Of a DNA stretch of 64,000 nt, positions 19,042 through 27,700 are shown one piece after another. Position numbers and translations under genes: made by a program. The notes below the pieces were generated by a model. That model was given only the letters and a program-made list of their open reading frames with translations, was not told the DNA's origin and made no database searches. The DNA is taken from contig JANYGI010000040.1 of NCBI GenBank assembly GCA_025362495.1, positions 1 to 64,000 on the forward strand, in the 5' to 3' direction. The stretch's first letter is position 1. Each line of letters opens with the position of its first letter. This DNA is from Byssovorax sp. GTDB lineage: Bacteria > Myxococcota_A > Polyangia > Polyangiales > Polyangiaceae.

Positions 19042-19094
19042 GGCCGGCAAGGTACGGATCGGGGAGGCGAGGGCCAAGTTGCGCGGCGGTGGGC

Positions 19095-19345
19095 GAGGAG
19101 GGGAGGGCTTGCAGACGTTTGCGAGGGGTGGCGGAGGCCTCGCGGACGTCTGCGAGCTACGGGCGGAGGCCTCGCGGACGTCTGCGAGGGGTACGCGGAG
19201 GCCTCGCGGACGTCTGCGAGCTACGGGCGGAGGCCTCGCGGACGTTTGCGAGCTACGGGCGGAGGCCTCGCGGACGTCTGCGAGGGCTGGCGAAGGGCTC
19301 GCGGACGTCGGCGAGGCGCTCCCGCGTAGCTCGCGAACGTCGGCA
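19095..19345. repeat. Array of about eight 31-32-bp units, each with an 18-bp palindrome
   Basis: The core GCCTCGCGGACGTCTGCGAG recurs at 19137, 19169, 19201, 19233 and 19265, exactly 32 bp apart, with diverged units at about 19106, 19296 and 19328. CTCGC(G/A)GACGTC(T/C)GCGAG is nearly self-complementary about GACGTC. The 12-bp linkers are semi-conserved (CTACGGGCGGAG, GGGTACGCGGAG). The period is not a multiple of three, so the array is non-coding. It fills the divergent region between starts at 19041 and 19568. Confidence 0.9.
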
Positions 19346-19567
19346 GCTTCGGGCAGCCTGCGTGCCGGGCTCGTTCTGCAGCTCGAGCGACCGGCGGACG
19401 CGAGGAAGATCTCCGATCAGCCTCGCTGATTTGCCAGGTGAGCACCTCGCCACGCGGGTGTGCTGACGCTCGACGTGCCGTGGAGAGCGCCGGCAAACGA
19501 AAAAATCGTTCTTGATAGAATCCCGACCCGCCCGGCCGCGTCTCAGGACCCGGACAAGGAGGGGTTG

Positions 19568-20347
19568 ATGACGGCCTTCGGGTATAGCTACGTATCGGGT
19601 AAAGCCTTCGTTGCGTTCTCTCACGATCTCCAGGAAGGGGCCTGGAAGAGCATCTCCATCGCCAAGCTCGACACCCCGTATCAGGTGCTCTCGCCCGCGG
19701 CGCTCGACGCGCCGCTGCCGGTGCTCTGGAAGCTACGGATCGCCTGGGTCCTCGCCACGCTCAGGCAGGCGCTCGGATCGGCCAACATCGATGACCTCGA
19801 TCAAGCCTGGGACTCCGTGCAACGGAAGGCCCACTACCGGCTGGCGGAGCACGCGGAGAGCACGGACATCGAGATCAAGAAGGCTGCGGAGAGGCTGCGT
19901 TCGCAGATGCTGCTCGGCGGCGGTACGGGGCAAACCGTCCTCGAGTACGATCAAGAGGTCGACTTCGGCCGGCAGCAGATCGAGCTCGCGAAGGAGCCGC
20001 AGGCAGCCGCCGACATCAAGAAGCTCAAGCTGGGTGATCTGATGGCGGAGATCGCCGCGACCACCGAGTCGCTCGCCGCCGGGACGGGCCGCAAGGCCGG
20101 TACGACGCGCGCCGGGGCGCCCTCGGCGCAGCAGCGCGACGCGCTCACGGCCTGCTCGGCGGCCTTCAACGGCGTTCACGACGACATTGCCTGGTTCGTC
20201 GAGCACACGGAGGCGGGGCCGGAGCGAGACAGGTTCATCGCGCTGCAAGCGCCGTTCGAGGCGCTGCTGGCGCGCAACCCTGCCCGGGTTGCCGTGGCAA
20301 AGGCCGCTCCGGCCGAGGCCACCCCCACGGTGATCCCGCCTCAGTAG
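19568..20347 (+). CDS. Hypothetical helical protein
   Basis: A 259-aa protein with a strong ribosome-binding site (AAGGAGGGG) seven bases before the ATG. Upstream, TAGAAT at 19516 could be a -10 element. It starts FGYSYVSGKAFVAFSHD and is then mostly helical (LWKLRIAWVLATLRQALG, TDIEIKKAAERLRSQMLLG). There is no signal or membrane segment, so it is probably cytosolic. Helix-rich, charged and without catalytic motifs; possibly a four-helix-bundle protein. Not recognised. The array of 32-bp palindromes lies immediately upstream and could control it. Confidence 0.7.
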   Translation: MTAFGYSYVSGKAFVAFSHDLQEGAWKSISIAKLDTPYQVLSPAALDAPLPVLWKLRIAWVLATLRQALGSANIDDLDQAWDSVQRKAHYRLAEHAESTDIEIKKAAERLRSQMLLGGGTGQTVLEYDQEVDFGRQQIELAKEPQAAADIKKLKLGDLMAEIAATTESLAAGTGRKAGTTRAGAPSAQQRDALTACSAAFNGVHDDIAWFVEHTEAGPERDRFIALQAPFEALLARNPARVAVAKAAPAEATPTVIPPQ

Positions 20348-20385
20348 AAACGGCGCCGCGCGCGCTCGTTCACCCCATCACCCCA

Positions 20386-21873
20386 TCACGCCACCAGCAA
20401 GCCAGGGATGTTGCCGGACACCTCACCGAGGGTGTTCGTCTTCACGCCGACCGCGTTCATCGCCGTGATCAGCGCGCTGGCGGGGTGCATCCCTGTCGCG
20501 ACGACGTGCTGGCCGGGCTTCATCCCGCCGGCGCGGCCCGCGACCAGACAGGCCATGTTCTCGGTCGAATGGGTGCTGTACATCTCACCGCTCGACGGAT
20601 CGAAGCCGTGGCCGCCCTCGTGCAGGAAGACGATGGCGCAGCTATCGAGGAGGCTGCCAGTGCCGTCGGGCGTGTCGCGGAGCTTCTTGATCAGGTAGGC
20701 GAAGTGCTTCATGTGCCAGGCGATGGCCTTCGACACCTCGAGCGTCTTGTTCGGTCCGGGCACGCCGCCGTGGCCGACCTCGTGCAGATCGCAGGGCTGC
20801 TGCGTCAGCGCGAACATGTTCATGTGGGATTGCGCCATGGTGAACATGAGCGATCCGACCCGGGTCAGGTCGCAGGCGAAGGCCATGTGCATGAGGTCGC
20901 AGAACACCGGCGCTCGCAGGTCTTCGCCGCTGTAGCCGAGGTTGGTATCGTAGGTGTTGGCGCCGTTGCCGTCGGTGCCTTGATCGCCGCCGACCGTGGG
21001 ATCCATGCCCGGATCGCCGGGCTGCACACAGGCACCCTTGGCCACGGGAGGCAGCGCCGAGATGCGCTTCTCGAGATCGCGGATCTCGTCGAGGTGGCGC
21101 TGGATCCGCAGCTTGTCGGCGCCGCCGAGGCGACTGACCAGGTGCTCGGCCCGCGTCTTCACCAGATCGACCACGCTCTTGCGCTCGCGCCAGGCGAAGT
21201 CTTTCTGCTTGGCCAGCCCCGGATCGGTGGGAGGGCTGAAGTTGTAGAAGAGCGAGTCGAAGGCGGCCTTGGGGCTCACCGTCGCCGGGATGGGGATCGG
21301 GCTGTTGCCGGGGCCGCCGTCCTTGTACGAGAGGAGATCGCGGCCATAGGGCGCCGCGACGCTGAGATACCAGCCTGCCTGGACGCGGTACACCAGCGAA
21401 GGGAACGTGGTCGCGCCGATCTGAGCTGCGACGATCTGGTCCGAGGTGACGCCGTTGACGGCCTGAGTCCCGGAGCGAACCCCGGAGAGGAGCGGGCTCA
21501 GCGAGGTGATGTGGAAGTCGTCGGAGCGGCCCCCGGCGGGGATCATTCCCCCGTTCTCGTAGGAAGTGGGGATGCGCAGGCCCGAGACGACGCTGATCTC
21601 GTCGGCGACGCCGGCCGCGCCGAGCGGCGCCAGCGCTGATTTGAGATCGTAGCCTTTGCCGATCTGGTTCGGGACGTAGTCGTTGGCGAGGGTATCCCCG
21701 TCTCCGCCGAGCGACTGACCACCGAAGCAGACCAGGTAGCGCTGGGGCGCGGGGAGGCCGGGCCCGGCCAGCGATCCGTGGCTGTCGAGCATGATTTCGA
21801 GCGCCGGGAGGGCCACCGCGGCGCCGCCCAGGCCCTTGAGGAACGTGCGCCGATCGAGCTTGAAGCTGGCCAT
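20386..21873 (-). CDS. DUF1552 family protein, Tat-exported
   Basis: A 495-aa protein with a twin-arginine signal, RRTFLKGLGGAAVALPAL (residues 8-25), so it is exported folded. The body matches the DUF1552 pattern of Planctomycetes and Myxobacteria: RYLVCFGGQSLGG near the start, central DLEKRISALP, and C-terminal LLDSCAIVFLHEGG, with overall resemblance to alkaline-phosphatase-superfamily/sulfatase-like folds. DUF1552 proteins are nearly always encoded next to DUF1592/DUF1588 proteins, as here: the partner's stop lies 9 bp upstream. Biochemical function is not established. Confidence 0.9.
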   Translation of the reverse strand: MASFKLDRRTFLKGLGGAAVALPALEIMLDSHGSLAGPGLPAPQRYLVCFGGQSLGGDGDTLANDYVPNQIGKGYDLKSALAPLGAAGVADEISVVSGLRIPTSYENGGMIPAGGRSDDFHITSLSPLLSGVRSGTQAVNGVTSDQIVAAQIGATTFPSLVYRVQAGWYLSVAAPYGRDLLSYKDGGPGNSPIPIPATVSPKAAFDSLFYNFSPPTDPGLAKQKDFAWRERKSVVDLVKTRAEHLVSRLGGADKLRIQRHLDEIRDLEKRISALPPVAKGACVQPGDPGMDPTVGGDQGTDGNGANTYDTNLGYSGEDLRAPVFCDLMHMAFACDLTRVGSLMFTMAQSHMNMFALTQQPCDLHEVGHGGVPGPNKTLEVSKAIAWHMKHFAYLIKKLRDTPDGTGSLLDSCAIVFLHEGGHGFDPSSGEMYSTHSTENMACLVAGRAGGMKPGQHVVATGMHPASALITAMNAVGVKTNTLGEVSGNIPGLLVA

Positions 21874-21882
21874 GGGATCCTC

Positions 21883-23496
21883 CTAGTCCTCTTGCTTTCG
21901 GAACCCGAAGGCGTCTGTCGACACGAGCTCGATCATCAGCTGGTCGAAGGCGTGTTTATCATTCTTGAAGTGGGCGCCGAGATCGTCGAGAGCGCTCTTG
22001 TCGGCCGTGGTCTCGCGGCGACCCATGGCGAAGCGGTAGACCTGGGTGACGACGCAGCGCTCGAGCTCGCCGGACTCGATGAGCCGGTCGGCGAGCCCGG
22101 CAGGGCCGTTGAACGTCCCCACGCCGGTGAGCTCGCCGTCGCCGCTGATGGCGCACTCCGGCTTTCCGATCTCGGTGGAGCGGAAGACCCCGCCGCTATC
22201 GTACGCTTCGAGGCCAAAGCCGATGGGATCCATCTGGCTGTGGCAGCCCTTGCAGCTCCCGGCCTGGGCGTGCTCCTTGTACTTGTCGATCTTGCAGCCA
22301 GTCGCCACGCCGCCGGGCGGGGCGTCGGCCTTCACGTTCGCGGGGGGCGGCGGGATCTCCTGGCAGAGCAGGCGATTGCGCACGAATTTACCGCGCTGGG
22401 TCGGGCTCGTGTCGGCGAACTTGGTGCCGGCGGAGAGCACGCTCCCGTGCGAGAGGATGCCTTTGCGACCGCTGCTGCCATAAGGCACCCACGCGCCCGT
22501 GGTGCTCCCCGGCTTCGGGAGCCCGTAGTGATCGGCGAGATCGTCCGTGAGGAATGTCTCGTTGAAGGTGAAGAGATCGAAGTAGTCCTGGGGCTCGTCG
22601 AAGACGACACGATTGATGAGCGCGGCCGTCTCGGCGCGGAGCTCGCTCGTGAGCGCGGGCGGATGGGGGAGCTGGTGAAAGCTGAGCCAGAGAGCGTGGA
22701 AGCGATTGACACGCTCCCGGGCGTTGGGATCGCTCATCATCGTCACTGCCGCGCTGCGCACGTCGGCGGGGGTCGAGAGCGAGCCAGCGTCGGCGAGGTC
22801 GAGCAGGGCGTCGCTCGGCGTCGTCCCCCAGAGGAAATACGAGAGGCGCATGGCCATCTCGTGGTCGTCGAGCTTGAAGGTGCCAGGCGCGCCGGCCACC
22901 GGGGTGCCGACCTCGACGCGGTAGAGGAACTCGACGTCTTGCAGCATGGCCCGGAGGACGAGCTCGACGCCGATGTCGAAGCTGGCGCCTTCGACGGCGT
23001 ACGCTTGCAGCGCGAGGTAGCCCTGGATCTCGTCCTCGGCGAGCGAGCGGCGCAGGGCACGGCGGCCAAAGGTGGTGATGAACTTGCGGAGACAGGCCTC
23101 GTCGGCCGGGCCCATGGGCGTGCAGGGGATGATCTTGGCGTGAATCGCCGGATCGGCCAGGGCCCGCAGCGCCGCTTCCTGCGCCAGCTTCTCGAACGCT
23201 TCGATCAGCGAGGGAGAGGGGAGCTGCGTTTTGTAGTTGTTGTCGAAGGGATCGTTCACGTCCTCCGGGAGCTCGGCGAACCCGGATCGGGAGTTGTCGC
23301 CGAGGAGATCGCGAAGGGTGTTGTCGTATTCGACCCGGGTGAGGCGGCGCGCTCCGCTCTCCACGGCTTGACGCGCGTGCACCGCGTCGACGCTGTCCTC
23401 CCCGTCGAGGTTGCCCACGACACAACCGGACGCGCTGACCCCCGCGAAGAGAAGTAACGCCGCCGTCGACCAGCGTCGCTCGAGTCGATCGCTCAT
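21883..23496 (-). CDS. DUF1592/DUF1588-type lipoprotein with CxxCH motif
   Basis: A 537-aa lipoprotein (signal ending LLFAGVSASGC). Successive blocks fit the multi-domain DUF1587-DUF1595-DUF1592-DUF1588-DUF1585 protein: LTRVEYDNTLRDLLGD at the start, FGRRALRRSLAEDE, RLSYFLWGTTPSDALLDLAD, then a CKGCH site (about residues 415-420) in the DUF1588 part followed by MDPIGFGLEAYD. CxxCH may bind heme c, which would make this an exported electron-transfer or redox enzyme. ATG at 23496 has GGAGG eight bases upstream. It pairs with the DUF1552 gene downstream; both reach the envelope. Confidence 0.9.
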   Translation of the reverse strand: MSDRLERRWSTAALLLFAGVSASGCVVGNLDGEDSVDAVHARQAVESGARRLTRVEYDNTLRDLLGDNSRSGFAELPEDVNDPFDNNYKTQLPSPSLIEAFEKLAQEAALRALADPAIHAKIIPCTPMGPADEACLRKFITTFGRRALRRSLAEDEIQGYLALQAYAVEGASFDIGVELVLRAMLQDVEFLYRVEVGTPVAGAPGTFKLDDHEMAMRLSYFLWGTTPSDALLDLADAGSLSTPADVRSAAVTMMSDPNARERVNRFHALWLSFHQLPHPPALTSELRAETAALINRVVFDEPQDYFDLFTFNETFLTDDLADHYGLPKPGSTTGAWVPYGSSGRKGILSHGSVLSAGTKFADTSPTQRGKFVRNRLLCQEIPPPPANVKADAPPGGVATGCKIDKYKEHAQAGSCKGCHSQMDPIGFGLEAYDSGGVFRSTEIGKPECAISGDGELTGVGTFNGPAGLADRLIESGELERCVVTQVYRFAMGRRETTADKSALDDLGAHFKNDKHAFDQLMIELVSTDAFGFRKQED

Positions 23497-23687
23497 GCGA
23501 TCTACCTCCTGCCGAAATGTGCTCGGTGTAAAGAGGTATTCGAGTCCAAGCTCGATATAGTCGCCGGTGAATTCCAACGCTCGCGCGAAAATGCGGCAGC
23601 GGCGGACGGGATGTCAGGAGATGGTCATTTGCCGACTGGCGTCATCGAATCGGCTCGTTTCTTTCAGCGGTCTCGTCTTCCTTCAGG

Positions 23688-24632
23688 TCAGGCCGCCGCG
23701 CTGCTCTTCGCCTCGCCGACAGGGTCCTTCGGATCGACCACCACATCGTTGAACTTCGTGTAATCGACCTGCAAACGGCCGTCCGGGAGCTGCGAGGTCA
23801 CGTCGACGAAGCGGCCACCCCACACGAAATCCTCAGCAAAGTAGCTGGTTCGCGCGTGGACCGTCTGCGCGAAGGTGCTGTCGATGCCCGTCAGAGTGAC
23901 AATCATCCGCACGCTCATCTCGCGGAGCGAATCCGCGGTCTCGCCGTGGAGCGGGCTCGCCTCGTTGATCTCGTGGATCACCATCCATGTCAGTGTGAAG
24001 AGGGGAGTCTGGCTGCGGGTGAGGACCAGATCGTGGAAGCGGCGCATCTTCTCGCCCTCGGCGGTGATCTCCGGCTTGAGGATGCTCACCCGCAGCGTGG
24101 CCTCGACGATCTCGTTGCCGCGGCCGTTGGCCATGCGCATCACCAGGCACGGCTTCCCGTTGCGGGTGGTGATGATGACCCTGGAGCTGAAGATCACGCG
24201 GGCCGTCGGGCGCGCGAACTTCGAGAACATCAGGCCGCTCGCCATGGCCATCCCGAGCAAGCCGACAAAGGCCTCGAAGGTCACGAGGGTGCCGCCGAGG
24301 AGGCCCTTCGGCGACATCACGCCGTAGCCGACGGTGGAGAGCGTCTGCACGCTGAAGAAGAAGGCGTCGGCGAACGAGCCCTTCTCGGCGCCGGCGATGC
24401 TGTCGCCGCTGAGCACGTAGAGCGTCGCGAAGACGACGTTGGTGCTGAGGTAAATGGCCGCGATGATCACGAAGAGGCGCGCCCACGAGGCCTCCATCAG
24501 GAAGTGATAGATGTCGTCGAACGAGCGCTTTTCCAGGCCGATCTTGACGACGCCGGGGGCGCCGACGCGGGGCGCGACCGGAGGAGGTGTGGCGGGCACG
24601 GACGCTGGCGAGGGAGGCGGGGACGAGGCCAT
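23688..24632 (-). CDS. Inward-rectifier potassium channel (KirBac family)
   Basis: A 314-aa tetrameric K+ channel subunit. Two membrane helices flank the pore (51-73 and about 113-137), with pore helix FFFSVQTLST and selectivity filter TVGYG (100-104). The cytoplasmic immunoglobulin-like domain follows from residue 145 (ARVIFSSRVIITTRNGKPCLVMRMAN), as in KirBac1.1, with the amphipathic slide helix before TM1 (RSFDDIYHFLMEASW). ATG at 24632 gives normal length. It would pass K+ in an inward-rectified, pH/lipid-regulated manner. Diverges from a large exported protein. Confidence 0.93.
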   Translation of the reverse strand: MASSPPPSPASVPATPPPVAPRVGAPGVVKIGLEKRSFDDIYHFLMEASWARLFVIIAAIYLSTNVVFATLYVLSGDSIAGAEKGSFADAFFFSVQTLSTVGYGVMSPKGLLGGTLVTFEAFVGLLGMAMASGLMFSKFARPTARVIFSSRVIITTRNGKPCLVMRMANGRGNEIVEATLRVSILKPEITAEGEKMRRFHDLVLTRSQTPLFTLTWMVIHEINEASPLHGETADSLREMSVRMIVTLTGIDSTFAQTVHARTSYFAEDFVWGGRFVDVTSQLPDGRLQVDYTKFNDVVVDPKDPVGEAKSSAAA

Positions 24633-24738
24633 CGGGCGCGAGCGTAAGCGGAAACCGGCGCGGCTTTGCGGGCAAACTCGGCCGTGAGCGCCGCCCCGGG
24701 CGCGGCGGTTCGCCTCGCCCCCTCGACGCCACCGCGCT

Positions 24739-27700
24739 ATGGCCTCTCCCATGAAGCCGGTCTCTCGCCCGCTCCGCGGCGCAGCCTTCAGCGCCGCCTG
24801 GGTCCTCGCCGCCGTCGCCGCGCCGGGCGGCGCCTTCGCTGGCTCGCCCGGCCCGAAGGCCCCGCCCGCTCCTGCGAAGGCCGCCCCCGCGGCGCCGCCG
24901 GCCCCGCCAGCCCCGGCGAAGCCCGCCTCGAACGCGCGGTGGACCGCCGCGACCCCGGACGAGATGGTCCACGACGTCTTCGCGCGCGCGCGAAAAGGCG
25001 GCGAAGACGCGCTCGCGGCGCTGATCGTGGCCTCGTCGCTCGACGAGCGCGCGAGCTTCGGCAAGGTGCGCGAAGGCTTCGCCGCGATCGCGTCATCGTC
25101 GTCACCGTTCGCGGACGACGCGCGCTGGCTTGGCTACCGCCTCGCGCCGGTGCCGAAGGGAGCCGCGTGGCCGGGCTCGCGCAGCGTCGCCTACGACGTC
25201 CCCGCCGACGCGATGGGCCTCGTGAAATCGTGGGCGATCCTGGGCCCGTTCCAGGACGACGGCGCCGGGCTGATGCGCCGCGAAGGGCCCGAGGCGCCGG
25301 GCGAGAGCTGGTCGAACACGCAGGCGCGCTTCGCGTGGGGTGTCTACGACGTGGCCTGGCGGCGCACGCTGCCCGCCTCGTCGACCGCGCGCGGCGTGCC
25401 GCTCGATCTCTACATCCACCCGCGCGCCGAGAGCTGCACCTACCTCGCCACGCGCGTCGCCGTTCCGGCCGCGCACAAGCCTTTCTTGATCCACGTCGCC
25501 TCGACGGGCGCGGTGCGCTTGATCTGGGACGGCGCCGACGTCGCCGCGAGCGAGGACGCGCACCCGCACCTCGTGCTCGATCGGATCGCCGCGCGCGTCG
25601 ATCCGGTGTCGGCCGGCGATCACCTCCTCGCCGTGAAGGTCTGCTCCGGCACCGCGGGCGACGACGGGCGCGTCCGGGTTCGCTTCACCGACGAGGGGCG
25701 CGCGCCGCTCGCGCTCGCGACGTCGTCGAGCCTCGCGGGCCTGCAGATCACGCCTCCGCTGCCCGGCGTCGCGGCGGCGCCGCAGCCGCTCCCGCCTCCC
25801 GTGGTGGCGAAGCCCGAGCGGGCGCGATCGTTGGTGCTCAAACCAAGCGCGACGCTGAAGAAGCCCGTCGCCGCGGCGGACGGGGGCGACGGCGATCCCT
25901 ACGGCGACGCGCCCGCGACGCCGGCGAAGGTTGCGAAGCCCGAGCCCGCGGCTCGACCGAAAATCGATCCGAGCAAGGCCGTGGCCGCGAAGGTCGCGCC
26001 GAAGGCGCCCGTCGCGGGCAAGGCCGTCCTCGCGAAGGCGACGAAGCCGGCGAAGCCCGCGAAGGCCAAGCTCACCCCGAAGGAGGCTGCAGACGCCGAG
26101 CCGACGGTGGTGGCGATCGTCCCGCCCCGGGGCGTGACCGTGCTGCGCACCTCGCTCGAAAAGGCTCTGGATCTCGGCGAATCGCCCTCGAACGAGCGGG
26201 TCCTCGCCGCGGCGATCCTCCGCACGATCGGCGGCGCCGAAGACGGTCGATCGCCGCGCGCGCCCGGCCTGCTCGATCGCATCGCGGGGGATCCCGAGGT
26301 CTCGCCCGACACGCTGGCGATGGCCGGGTGGATCTCGCCCTTCGGCGCCAACCGCAGCGGCTGGCTCAACCTCGCGCGCAGCAAGGCCACGACGGCCCAC
26401 GACAGCGCGTCGGCGGCCTTCGCGCAGCGTCGGTTGATCGCCACGCACCTCGGCGGTCACACCATCGACTGGGCCCTCGGCACCATGCAAGAGGCGCCGT
26501 TCCGCGCCGCCGACGACGCCGAGGCGCGCCTCATGCGCGCGATGGCCAAGCGCAAGCTCGGCGCCACGGGCTTCGGGCGGGCCGGCGAGGAAGACCTCAA
26601 CGCCATCGAGAAGCAGCTCGGCGACAAGACCCCGATCAGCGTGCTGACCGAGCTCTTCGACGCCACGCGCGGCGAGGCCGACGCCCACCTGCGCCTCGCC
26701 AAGCGCCTCGCCGAGATCCGCCCCGAGGCGCGCGACGAAGGCTACGTCGAGGCCTTCCGCAACGTCGACGCCGCCTCGTTCGAGCAGGCCGCCGCCGAGA
26801 CGCTCGCGCAGCAAACGTCGGCCGACGATCTGCTCCGCATCGGCAACGATCTGCTCGCCGCGGGCCGCTACCCGTGGGCCCGCGAGGCGTTCTTCATGGC
26901 CACGCAGCTCGCGCCGAACCGCGCGGCCGGCTTCCAGGGCCTGGCCGCCGCGCGCGAGTCGCTCGGCGCGCTCGAGGCGCGCACCGGCGCCCCCGCGAGC
27001 GAGAGCCCCGCGGTCGCCTCGTCGTCGCTTTCGCGGGCCCGCGATCTCGAGCCCGGCGACGCGATGCTCAAGGCCGAGATCGCCTTCCGCAGCGACGAGG
27101 GCGTCACCGATGGCGTCGGCCACAGCAAGGCCATGCGCGACGAGCAGTACCTGGTCGCGCCCGCCGTGTTCCTCGACCGCGCTCGAAAAAACCCGGCAAA
27201 GAAAGGCGAAATCGTCGATCGCCAGCTCCACTGGCTCCGCGTCGTCACCTATCACCCGGACAAGCGCGTCTCGCAGCTCATGCACTACTCGCGCGAGATC
27301 GTGATCGAGCCGCGCAGCGAGAACGAGCTCTTCGAGAACGTGCCCGCCGAGGGCGACGAGTGCGAGCTCCTGATCGCCCGGGTGCATCGCAAGGACGGCA
27401 CCGTGGTGCAGCCCGAGGAGATGAGCTCGGGCGGCCGCAAGCCGTTCGTGCGCTGGCCCGAGCTGAAGACCGGCGACGTGGTGGAGATCGCCGCGCGCTC
27501 GTGGACCGCCGGCCCCGTCGGTCGCCGCGGCGACGCGCCCTTCTACTTCATCGACTACGTCGGCTCCACCGACACCCACCCGATCCTCTACAACGAGGTG
27601 ATCGTCGACTCGCCCGAGAGCTCGCCGCTGGCGATCGACGTGCTCAACGGCAAGGCCGATCGCGTGGTCTCCGAGCCGAAAGACGGCCGCAAAGTCACCC

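Noticed and set aside
19095-19345. CRISPR array
   Set aside because: Linkers are semi-conserved and only 11-12 bp, the repeat is itself palindromic over almost all its length, and no cas genes are nearby.
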